Shown here piece by piece: positions 55,027 to 63,004 of a DNA stretch of 64,000 nt. The notes under the pieces are model-generated. The model made no database searches. It saw nothing but the letters and a program-made list of their open reading frames with translations, and was not told where the DNA came from. Position 1 is the stretch's first letter. The number at the start of each line of letters is the position of its first letter. This DNA comes from Chitinivibrionales bacterium (GTDB lineage: Bacteria > Fibrobacterota > Chitinivibrionia > Chitinivibrionales > JANQEN01): positions 1 to 64,000 of the forward strand of contig JANQEN010000230.1 of NCBI GenBank assembly GCA_028278335.1, given 5' to 3'. The position numbers were made by a program, and so were the translations under genes.

Positions 55027-55920
55027 TTACAAAATATTAGAATCTGTAATTGGTTCAATGGGGAGTTTAATTTGATTCAAAAGATGTTTTGAATTTAAAG
55101 TGACATTACCAATTCGCGGTGGGCCATTAATTTCCTCACATCGTCTAATACCGGATAATAATTTTTTAGGATAATTTCCCTTTTTGCGAATCCAATTTCC
55201 AAGTTCGAATAGACTCAATGGATGTGGGCCGCCAAAATGAAAAAGACCAATAAGATCTCTTTCTAAGCATTGGAGGATCATTGCTGCAATCGCATCACAG
55301 GATACACAGCTTCGCCACTCATCTGTAAAGAGGGTCACTGGTAATCCCTTTTTGAATCGAGATTCAATCCAGTCGTGGCCACCTTTGTCGCCGGTAATAG
55401 ATTTTCCGACTGGTAAACCAAGTCTGATAATACAATACTTTTGACAACGCTTAATTGTCTCTTCTGCTTCAACAAAGGTTTTGCCAGCAATGCTTACAGG
55501 GTCAGGGGTGTGAGTTTCAGTATATCCGTTTTTTGGGGGAGTATTCCCTGAGAAGACAAGATCAGTACTTAGAAACAAGATAGAAGCGCTTTTCCCATAG
55601 AGTTCGTAGATGTTTTTTGCTCCTTTAACATTAATATTATTTGCCCATTGAGGACGTTCTTCACAAACATCTAAATCGCAAACTCCAGAGCAATGAATAA
55701 CGTGGGTCGGGTGGAAGTCGTAAAGGAATTTATCAATTTCCCCTTTGTCGCTAATACAAACAGATTGAACGTTGTGATCATTAGGGACAGACATTTTGGG
55801 AGGGCGAATTCCACGAAGATTATCTATTGGAAAGGTGTTTTTTAGAGCTTCCCAAATTGGCCACCCGTGAATTGAAGTGATCCCCGTGGCTAAAATTCGT
55901 TTATCCTTGGAATTGGTCAT
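55027..55920 (-). CDS. RmlD-like (SDR) protein lacking catalytic Tyr and Lys
   Basis: 297 residues with the layout of dTDP-4-dehydrorhamnose reductase: N-terminal nucleotide-binding loop, VIHCSGVCDLDVCEERPQWA, NVKGAKNIYEL, FLSTDLVFSGNTPP and a C-terminal substrate part (FHFGGPHPLSLFELGNWI). The active-site segment that should read P-x-N-x-Y-G-x-x-K is PVSIAGKTF here, so Tyr is Ala and Lys is Phe; the glycine loop is also altered (GITSIHG). NAD(P)H-dependent reduction is therefore unlikely; a binding or regulatory role is more likely. It stands alone between AT-rich gaps. Confidence 0.78.
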   Translation of the reverse strand: MTNSKDKRILATGITSIHGWPIWEALKNTFPIDNLRGIRPPKMSVPNDHNVQSVCISDKGEIDKFLYDFHPTHVIHCSGVCDLDVCEERPQWANNINVKGAKNIYELYGKSASILFLSTDLVFSGNTPPKNGYTETHTPDPVSIAGKTFVEAEETIKRCQKYCIIRLGLPVGKSITGDKGGHDWIESRFKKGLPVTLFTDEWRSCVSCDAIAAMILQCLERDLIGLFHFGGPHPLSLFELGNWIRKKGNYPKKLLSGIRRCEEINGPPRIGNVTLNSKHLLNQIKLPIEPITDSNIL

Positions 55921-56323
55921 AATTATGCGGTTAAAATAATTTACCCTAGTTGTATTGCCAAATTGTGTAAATATTAAAAATATTCACTGTAATATACAAA
56001 GATGTTATACCTTTGAATTGAATTATAAGAAGATTGTCAGTTCAATAAATATTAGGATAATATGATTTAAAAATAAATAATAGCTGTTAATTAATGTTAA
56101 TGGATGGTTTTTAAAGCATTTAAAACTTATAATAGACAAATATAATACGTTTATATGTGTGTAAGATAAAACACTTTAATTAATATTTTTATGTAAATTT
56201 CCTATATAAATTGTGCGATATTTAAATAAAAGGGATATATTAATATATAATCAACGAATTTTAGAAATCTCATTCTTTTCTAATTAACTACTACATTCAA
56301 TTCACAACCATTGGGGGGACTCT
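55921..56323. other. Long AT-rich leader and promoter region of the C25 protease gene
   Basis: 403 nt without a gene, very AT-rich and divergent between the RmlD-like gene and the protease gene. TTGTGC at 56211 with GATATA 17 nt later is a weak promoter candidate. The protease start is GTG at 56324 with a strong GGGGGG stretch 6 nt upstream, which decides the start. Confidence 0.5.
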
Positions 56324-59300
56324 GTGAACCACAATACCATCAGTTCCAACAAAAGTTTTCTTTCCAAAATCACAATCTTTGCTCTTGTCATTTGTGTGAC
56401 CCTCAGTTTTGCTGAGTGGCTCTCTTTTGACAATGGTCAAACAAAAGGCTCAGTAACTGAGGCAGATCAGTCAAAATGCTCTGCTGTCAAGGTAGCTGAG
56501 ATGGGATGTCGGGTAACCGTAAGTATGCCTGGTGCCTTTAAGGTAGGACCAGATGCACGTGACGAACGGTTGCTTAAAGGAACCACAGCACTATCTCTGT
56601 ATGGCTCAGCCTTAGAAATAGTGGGTGGCAATTTTAATGGTACTTTACGTCCAGAGAAATTGGGACAACCAGATCTGCCCTATGCTCATATGCAGATTTT
56701 GATTCCCACATCCGTTACAATGGACCAGCTCAGTGTCGCTGTGGAGAACACAAATTTCATTCCTGTTGCTTCTAATGCTCAGATTAGCCCAATTCAGGAA
56801 GCGCTTTGGGAATCATACTATCCTGATGTACATGTGGATAGTCGTGAATTCCAAAAGGATATGAACATTTACACAACAAACCAATTTTTTACCCATGAGA
56901 CTGAGTACGATGTTGCTATCTGTCATGGTTATAAGTTTGTTACCGTTAAATATTGTCCAGTACAATACAATCCAGTGACCAAAGAATTGCTTGCTACAAA
57001 CACCGCTGATATTGTTTTAAGCTATTCACAAACACCAGTCCATGTAGAGATGAAACCAAATCTCTGGACCAATATGACCTACAGAACAACAATTGATGGT
57101 ATCACTGGTAAAACAAATCACCCATACGTTGAAGTTCCCCGTGGTGGAAATTTTGCAATTGTTTCTGCTGGCTCTTTAAAGAATTGTCAAGCTCTTAAAG
57201 ATTATATTGCGTATCGTGAATCGCAGGGTCATAAACATATTGAAACTGTAGACGGTAGCGGCGGTGCTTCATCGGTTGCCAGCAAGCTTAAAAGTCTTTA
57301 CAGCAGCAGCAAATTAGACTTTGTTCTTGTTGTTGGTGATGACTTAGTCATGAAACCACCCTATGGTAATGGTAGTAAATATCACTATAAGGGATGGGCC
57401 CGCTTAGAGGGTAGTGATGAATATGAAGATGTCATGCTTGGTATTTTCCTTTGTAATAATGAGTCAGGATTGAAGCGCATTATTCAACGTCAAAAATGGC
57501 ATGAAGCTGGTGGTTCATGGACAAATACGTTCTTGAATACTGCTGGTGCTGAGGGTTCCGAAAATCCAATGGCTCGTTTCTCCTCCGGTCATTATGCGAC
57601 CCGTAATTTTGATAAACCTAATGGTGGCCATGGCTACAAAGTTAATCGTGCCTACCAGTGTCGTGTAATTCCCACAAGAGGTTATGGTGGAAAGTTTAAT
57701 ATTCCTGGACCATTTCCTTGGGAATCTTGGGTTGACGCACAAAAACCCTGGTACACCAGTGGCTCAACTTGTTTGAATAAAATTTATGGTTACTGGAATG
57801 AAGGCTGTTTCATGCTTCAGCATCGCGACCATGGTTCAAAATCTGGTCCTGGCACACCTCGTATTCGTATGAGTAGTCAAGTGACAACTCAGTGCTCTCC
57901 TTTCTTTCTTTCTGTAAACTGTCTTTCCGGTAACTTTGTTGGTGGGCACTCAAGCAATTTTGCTTACCTGACACAAAAAGGAACAATTGGTACCTGCGCA
58001 ACACTGGCAGCACCACCAGTGACCTATTCCGGTGATAACGATAAATACATTATGGGTCTCTATGCTGGTATGTTCCCTGGTCCAAGTACCCCTCCAGACA
58101 GACAACTTGGTATGGCTCATATTTATGCGCACAAAAAGGGTGGATCTCATTCCCGAACCTATTTACATAACTATGGTGATGTGATGACCTTACTAAGTAT
58201 TGGTGATATGAAACCTTTTATCTCTGTAACAACCCCTGGTGGTGGTGAAAAGGTAGAGCAGGGATCAACCACTATGGTTAAGTGGAGTGATAATATCTCC
58301 GACAATGTCAAGATTGAGCTGCTTAAGGGTGGCACTGTTAAGAAAACTCTTGCCAATTCAACTGCCAGTAACGGCTCTTTTGAGTGGAAAGTTGCTAAAG
58401 ATCTTGCGGTCGGTGACGATTATAAAGTTAAAATTACCTCTTTAGGTAGCGGTTCTGTCACTCACCAAAGTGAAAAGAATTTTAGTGTCATACCAGAATA
58501 CATTCTTGTGTGCCCCTATTTCCAGAACTTTGATACCTTAGAAGCTAAAACTGAAATACTACCTTTTAAGTACGAACAGCTTTCAACAGATGATAAAAAC
58601 TGGACTGTGTATTCTGGACCAACCCCGTCCCGTGTTGATGATCCTCCGGATGTAACTGGACCAAAAGCTGATCATACCACCGGCCAAAGTGGCAACTACA
58701 TTTATACAGAAGCCTCTGCATCAGCCAGTGGTAATCCAAATAAGAAGTTTGACTTCTTGACACCTAAGTTTAATTTCAAGGCAATGAAAAATCCTGAGTT
58801 GAGCTTCTTTTATCATATGTTCAGTAACAATGCCGGTGAAGATCACATGGGTGAATTACACCTTGATATTAGTGTTGACGGCACCTGGAAGACTGATGTC
58901 TTTGCTGCAATCAAGGGTAACCAAGGTGATGCATGGAAAGAGAAGAAACTTGATCTCACTCCCTTTAAGGGTGAACGGGTACTTCTTCGCTTCCGCGGTA
59001 TCACTGGCGATAGTTGGGAAAGTGATATCGGTCTTGATGATATCAAGATTGCAGAAGTTCAAACTGGCGTTATTACCAATGTCTTAATACCGGGACAATT
59101 TGGACTTCGTTATTACAACTCTCGAATCCATTTTAGCATTCCTCAAGCACACCTTAATGATAAGGTGACCATCTCTCTCTACACAGTACAGGGAAAAATG
59201 GTAAAAACACTTCTTGACAAAAAGGTGTCTGCAAGCATCAACTCTGTTTCTTTTGATAGCAAACAGGCTCTTGCCAGTGGTATGTATCACTGTGTGCTTA

Positions 59301-59347
59301 GGTGCAAGGATGTTGTAAAAAGAATTAATATTTCTCACGTCAAATAA
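56324..59347 (+). CDS. Gingipain-like C25 cysteine protease with CTD
   Basis: 1007 residues, GTG start. Signal segment about 13-30 (KITIFALVICVTLSFA), a propeptide-like region to about 260 with a sandwich typical of C25 propeptides, then the C25 catalytic domain: His in LQHRDHGSKSG near 499 and Cys in SVNCLSGNF near 531, the family dyad. A short Ig-like domain (VTTPGGGEKVEQGS), a MAM-like jelly roll (FDTLEAKTEILPF, GDSWESDIGLDDIKI) and a CTD (ISLYTVQGKMVKTLLD, ASGMYHCVL) follow. Cargo-type CTD suggests a secreted surface protease, not PorU, the T9SS sortase of the same family. A strong terminator follows 29 nt after the stop. Confidence 0.88.
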   Translation: MNHNTISSNKSFLSKITIFALVICVTLSFAEWLSFDNGQTKGSVTEADQSKCSAVKVAEMGCRVTVSMPGAFKVGPDARDERLLKGTTALSLYGSALEIVGGNFNGTLRPEKLGQPDLPYAHMQILIPTSVTMDQLSVAVENTNFIPVASNAQISPIQEALWESYYPDVHVDSREFQKDMNIYTTNQFFTHETEYDVAICHGYKFVTVKYCPVQYNPVTKELLATNTADIVLSYSQTPVHVEMKPNLWTNMTYRTTIDGITGKTNHPYVEVPRGGNFAIVSAGSLKNCQALKDYIAYRESQGHKHIETVDGSGGASSVASKLKSLYSSSKLDFVLVVGDDLVMKPPYGNGSKYHYKGWARLEGSDEYEDVMLGIFLCNNESGLKRIIQRQKWHEAGGSWTNTFLNTAGAEGSENPMARFSSGHYATRNFDKPNGGHGYKVNRAYQCRVIPTRGYGGKFNIPGPFPWESWVDAQKPWYTSGSTCLNKIYGYWNEGCFMLQHRDHGSKSGPGTPRIRMSSQVTTQCSPFFLSVNCLSGNFVGGHSSNFAYLTQKGTIGTCATLAAPPVTYSGDNDKYIMGLYAGMFPGPSTPPDRQLGMAHIYAHKKGGSHSRTYLHNYGDVMTLLSIGDMKPFISVTTPGGGEKVEQGSTTMVKWSDNISDNVKIELLKGGTVKKTLANSTASNGSFEWKVAKDLAVGDDYKVKITSLGSGSVTHQSEKNFSVIPEYILVCPYFQNFDTLEAKTEILPFKYEQLSTDDKNWTVYSGPTPSRVDDPPDVTGPKADHTTGQSGNYIYTEASASASGNPNKKFDFLTPKFNFKAMKNPELSFFYHMFSNNAGEDHMGELHLDISVDGTWKTDVFAAIKGNQGDAWKEKKLDLTPFKGERVLLRFRGITGDSWESDIGLDDIKIAEVQTGVITNVLIPGQFGLRYYNSRIHFSIPQAHLNDKVTISLYTVQGKMVKTLLDKKVSASINSVSFDSKQALASGMYHCVLRCKDVVKRINISHVK

Positions 59348-59375
59348 GACGTAGTAATATCTACTTTAGGGTTAA

Positions 59376-59405
59376 GGCCTCACCAGAATTGGTGAGGCCT
59401 TTTTT
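59376..59405 (+). terminator. Rho-independent terminator of the C25 protease gene
   Basis: Perfect 9-bp stem GGCCTCACC / GGTGAGGCC with a 6-nt loop, extended by AA/TT pairs and followed by TTTTTT. Since an A-pair flanks the left arm it may also work in reverse for the yigZ-side genes, but they are read away from it. Confidence 0.92.
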
Positions 59406-59457
59406 ATTTAAGCGCACCCTAAACTAAAAGGAGTCGTATGGCTAATTGTGGAGTTGC

Positions 59458-60081
59458 TTACGAAGAGAGTCTGTTACAGGTTATGAGTCCATTGGATTCA
59501 TTGGTTGCAGTATATTCAAACTGATTTAAAAGATGTAAGGGGATTTCAACAGTGATTGCAACCTCATGAGTGTAGGTAGTATCGAGTATAGACAGTGAGT
59601 TCTTTGTAATAAGGTTGCGCATACAATTTTCTATTTTAAAAGGTCCTGATAATAAAACTTTTGTCATGGTGTGGAATGTTTCTGTCTCTAATTTTGCCAG
59701 AGCCTCCTGTGTCGCCTGAGAATAGGCCTTTACAAGTCCTCCTGTACCCAATTTAATCCCGCCAAAAAAGCGAGTCACAACCGTAAGTATTTGTCCTAAA
59801 TTAGTATGCTTAAGAATATGAAGCATTGGTTTACCAGCGGTATTTTTTGGCTCACCATCATCACTCATACCGTGAAGCAAGTGATCACTGGGATGCCCTA
59901 ATATAAAGGCATAACAGTGATGATTAGCCTTGGGATATTGTAATTTGAGCTTTTTTAAATTGGCGTGAACTTCACTGGTCCTAGTAGTCTTATAAATATT
60001 GGCAATAAAGAGACTCTTTTTAATTTCAATTTGGGCAGCGCTACTACTTTTTGGAATGTTGTATGATTCTTTTAAGCTCAT
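59458..60081 (-). CDS. YigZ/IMPACT family protein
   Basis: 207 residues. UPF0029 N-terminal domain with HHCYAFILG, SDDGEPKNTAGKPML and RFFGGIKLGTGGLVKAYSQAT, then the C-terminal DUF1949-like ferredoxin fold. Homologues relate to the eukaryotic translation regulator IMPACT; the bacterial role is unresolved, with RNA or ribosome association suggested by the fold. It lies 35 nt below the RsmE-like gene, likely in one transcript. Confidence 0.92.
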   Translation of the reverse strand: MSLKESYNIPKSSSAAQIEIKKSLFIANIYKTTRTSEVHANLKKLKLQYPKANHHCYAFILGHPSDHLLHGMSDDGEPKNTAGKPMLHILKHTNLGQILTVVTRFFGGIKLGTGGLVKAYSQATQEALAKLETETFHTMTKVLLSGPFKIENCMRNLITKNSLSILDTTYTHEVAITVEIPLHLLNQFEYTATNESNGLITCNRLSS

Positions 60082-60116
60082 CTACTCAGTTGTATTTTGA
60101 ATGCAAAAAGCGTACT

Positions 60117-60827
60117 CTATAATCCACGTGAAAGGATTGCAGGAATGGTTGATACAGTGCTAAGAGTTCGAGTGCCAATATGACCAATGGAAAAACCAAT
60201 TGATTTAAGAAGGTTTAATTCAAAATCAATCCAACCACCCTCTGGGCCGATTGCAATTGTTGTTGGTTTATCAAAGGAATTTGGTAAAGAATTATCTGTG
60301 TGGGGATGGGCAACCCATTGATCTGTCTCTTTACTCAATGCAGGAAGTTCATCTTCTATAAAGGGGCGGAATCTCTTTCGAAATTCTATTTCAGGAATAA
60401 TTGTGTCACGGGCTTGTGCCAGACCTTCGTACACTTTTTGTAATAAATAGTCTTGCTTAAGCTGATGTGCCCCCCAATAATCCTTTTCTACACGAGACGC
60501 TTGAATCATATACACTTTTTTAACGCCCATCTCACCAATAGTTTTCATAATACGTCCAAGAGCCTTTGGACGGGGAATTGCAAGGATCAGCTGAATGCAC
60601 GACGGTGGGGGAGGAGGTTCCGGTAATTCAGTATCAATAATAACGTTGTCATGATTGGATTCTAAAATGCGTCCTATTCCAATGTTACCATTCAAAGCAC
60701 CAACCCGAAGTGTGTCACCGGTCTGTAGTTGCAACACATTCATTATATGATCAAAACGTGGGTCCACATTGTTAAGAATTAAGGGGCCTGTAGCTGTTTC
60801 TTGCGAACTGAAAAGCACAATATTCAT
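60117..60827 (-). CDS. rsmE: RsmE-like 16S rRNA m3U1498 methyltransferase
   Basis: 236 residues. N-terminal PUA-like part with HIMNVLQLQTGDTLRVG and the SPOUT domain with AIPRPKALGRIMKTIGEMGVKKVYMIQASRVEKDYWG and IAIGPEGGW. The C-terminal knot segment is unusual: the family LG-x-R-x-LR-x-ETA reads IGTRTLSTVSTIPA here, changing the conserved Arg, Glu and Ala, so SAM binding may be affected. Family assignment is firm; activity is less certain. Confidence 0.85.
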   Translation of the reverse strand: MNIVLFSSQETATGPLILNNVDPRFDHIMNVLQLQTGDTLRVGALNGNIGIGRILESNHDNVIIDTELPEPPPPPSCIQLILAIPRPKALGRIMKTIGEMGVKKVYMIQASRVEKDYWGAHQLKQDYLLQKVYEGLAQARDTIIPEIEFRKRFRPFIEDELPALSKETDQWVAHPHTDNSLPNSFDKPTTIAIGPEGGWIDFELNLLKSIGFSIGHIGTRTLSTVSTIPAILSRGL

Positions 60828-60868
60828 GGTATTAAAATATTATTTTGGTCAGTTCTTAAAGGTAAACT

Positions 60869-62149
60869 TTAGAAATTAATTATAGCTTCGAGGCTTGATA
60901 GTTTTATGGAGTTTTTAAAATTAGGGACAATTGCAAATTGAATTTTGTCCTTGACAGAAAAATGAATTCCCAGATCAAATTCTGATATTTTTGCTTCAGT
61001 AGATGTTTTTTCACTGAGGTTTAATTTTTTAGAGTTTATATAGATAATGCTTGGTTTCCACATTGTGAAAAGAGACAAACAAGGATGTACTTGGTATTCT
61101 AAGAAAATTGGGCAATACATTTTTATATTAAGATCGCTATAATTTTTTGAGAATTTCCGAAATTTCCAAAATGGGCTCAAAGCTAAATCTTCAGGATCTG
61201 ATAAATAATAAACTGCTTCAATTGTAGCTCCTGCAGCAAAATAAATAGAAAGCCTATCTATTGAATATTTTTTTGAAATAAAAGATTCAAAAAGAATACT
61301 GGAAGATTCTAAATTCTCGAAAATATTATCTTTAAGTTCATATTTATGAGAATGATATTCATCAGAATTCTTATACCTAAAGCCAGAGTAAAATGTTAAA
61401 TAGCGTCTATTAAACTGACTAAGATAACCTAGTAAGAATTCATGCGTATTGGAGTTTCTATTGTCTGAAGTAAAGGAAGTATCTAAATAATTATTATTTA
61501 ATTGAATTCTCTCATCTTCATATTCCAATTCAAAGTCTATATATCGATACCCCAAAATACACGTACCTGGAAAAGAAAATTTTAGTTCAGAGTTTAATGC
61601 AAAATTGAAATGGTTGGTAGTATAACTCTCCCTTTTTTTTATCCAATTTGAATTTCCGATATTAGTTAAATTAAAATAGGAACGACTAGAATTGTTTTTA
61701 AAAATTGTAGTTGAGATTCCAGGAATTATCGGAAACTTCGATTGTGAATACCATATACCTGTTCTATAACCTTCAAAAGCTATCTCAGAATTAGATATAT
61801 CTGAGCCATAATTATTTGATTTATAATCATTGAAAAAATCAATTTCATCAATAAAACCACCGATTGAATTATTCTCACCGTGATGGTGTGCAACGGTGTA
61901 AAGATCCCTTATAGAACTTTTGTCTCCTTTTTTTCCTATTTTAAAAAATGAAAAACATTTTCTATTGCATCTTCCAGGGAAATATAGAAACGTTTGAATA
62001 TTTTTCTTCTCATAAAGAAGAGAAAAATAGGGAAAGATCATCGGACCAAGAATATCATATTGTAATGTAGAGTCCTGGAGAGTTGCTCCAACAGGTTTAT
62101 TCGAAATAGCAAAAATCAATAAACATAAAAGAAGGACAAAAGTTTTCAT
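60869..62149 (-). CDS. Exported protein, probable outer-membrane beta-barrel
   Basis: 426 residues. Signal peptide MKTFVLLLCLLIFAISNKPVGA. The mature part is rich in alternating aromatic and polar strands (NHFNFALNSELKFSF, LTFYSGFRYKNSDEY, LSIYFAAGATIEAVYYL, SEFDLGIHFSVKDKIQFAIVP) and ends in phenylalanine, as outer-membrane barrels do. I do not recognise the family. It is very Asn/Ser/Lys rich and AT-rich compared with its neighbours, which may mean later acquisition. Confidence 0.6.
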   Translation of the reverse strand: MKTFVLLLCLLIFAISNKPVGATLQDSTLQYDILGPMIFPYFSLLYEKKNIQTFLYFPGRCNRKCFSFFKIGKKGDKSSIRDLYTVAHHHGENNSIGGFIDEIDFFNDYKSNNYGSDISNSEIAFEGYRTGIWYSQSKFPIIPGISTTIFKNNSSRSYFNLTNIGNSNWIKKRESYTTNHFNFALNSELKFSFPGTCILGYRYIDFELEYEDERIQLNNNYLDTSFTSDNRNSNTHEFLLGYLSQFNRRYLTFYSGFRYKNSDEYHSHKYELKDNIFENLESSSILFESFISKKYSIDRLSIYFAAGATIEAVYYLSDPEDLALSPFWKFRKFSKNYSDLNIKMYCPIFLEYQVHPCLSLFTMWKPSIIYINSKKLNLSEKTSTEAKISEFDLGIHFSVKDKIQFAIVPNFKNSIKLSSLEAIINF

Positions 62150-62305
62150 ATTTTTACACTTTGTTAGATTAGTTTGACTGCGTCTCTTTTTATAAATAAA
62201 TGATTACATTCAGATAAATCAAATCAATTTTGAATACTATATGGAAATACTTTTCCGGAAACCTAAGTTCCGTTTTCTCAAAAAGTACCCCCCGTAAAGC
62301 CTCTC

Positions 62306-62348
62306 TGTGACTCAAATCACATGAAATAAGCCTAATTTTCGGTATAAT
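62306..62348 (+). promoter_or_regulatory. CRP-type site and -10 box of a class II activator-dependent promoter
   Basis: TGTGA, six bases and TCACA (62306-62321) match both half sites of a CRP/FNR-family (CRP-type) box exactly. A perfect TATAAT lies at 62343-62348. With a start site 7 nt below the -10 box, near 62355, the CRP centre is at about -41.5, the class II position, and no good -35 box is present, as expected for an activator-dependent promoter. It drives the small exported protein and the matrixin gene. No crp gene is in the window. Confidence 0.65.
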
Positions 62349-62425
62349 CAGAGTGCATTAACAATTGGGAGTATACAATGCATCAGACAACATCACCAAT
62401 ACAATTCTTAACAAAGGGAGGCATT

Positions 62426-62989
62426 ATGAAGCTACAAAAAGCCATAATCGTCTTATCTATACCATTCATTCTATGCATCTCTGGGTATACCACAACAATG
62501 ATGGAGTTGTCCTTACAGGACCTTGCCACAGGATCGGAAATGATTGTACAAGCGAAAGTAACAGCAATTGTAAAGCAATGGAACAGTGACAAATCATGCA
62601 TCTATACCTATATTCGCATGAATATCATTGATGACCTCATTACCAATGAAGAGGATAATGAAATCATCATTAAACAACCAGGCGGGAGTATTGGTGGAAC
62701 AACATTAATTGTTGAGGGGGTAAGCCATTATAAAGTTGGAGAAGAAAACATTGTTTTTCTCTTTACAGATCCCAATAACCTAAGTGCCTTTCAAACCTTA
62801 GGTATGTACCAAGGTAGGTATGAAATTTATATAGACCAAGAGGGAGTAAGGAGAGTGCGCCAAGAGACGAATTCCCAAGTGAAACTTCTCAAAGAGAGTG
62901 GATTAGAGTCAATGGAAAAGGGAAATGATTTACCTCTTGATGAATTTAAGGCTACAGTATTGAGTTTACTTAACGGGTCAGACAAGTAG
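62426..62989 (+). CDS. Small exported protein paired with a matrixin protease
   Basis: 187 residues from the ATG at 62426, which has AAAGGGAGG 5 nt upstream; an ATG 48 nt earlier is less likely. Signal peptide LQKAIIVLSIPFILCISGYT. The body (LSLQDLATGSEMIVQAKVTAIV, IIIKQPGGSIGGTTLIVEG, HYKVGEENIVFLFTD) is the pattern of a small family often found beside matrixin metalloproteases. The matrixin gene begins 15 nt after the stop, so they form an operon. It may act as an inhibitor or chaperone of the protease; this is inference. Confidence 0.78.
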   Translation: MKLQKAIIVLSIPFILCISGYTTTMMELSLQDLATGSEMIVQAKVTAIVKQWNSDKSCIYTYIRMNIIDDLITNEEDNEIIIKQPGGSIGGTTLIVEGVSHYKVGEENIVFLFTDPNNLSAFQTLGMYQGRYEIYIDQEGVRRVRQETNSQVKLLKESGLESMEKGNDLPLDEFKATVLSLLNGSDK

Positions 62990-63004
62990 AGAAAGGAGAA
63001 TGCT

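Noticed and set aside
54992-55075. 27-codon plus-strand frame starting MLDRIRDML
   Set aside because: It overlaps the end of the RmlD-like gene on the other strand and shows no recognisable features.
56324-59347. PorU sortase of the type IX secretion system
   Set aside because: The C25 dyad is present, but the protein has its own propeptide, MAM-like domain and cargo-type CTD and no secretion genes nearby, so a secreted protease fits better.
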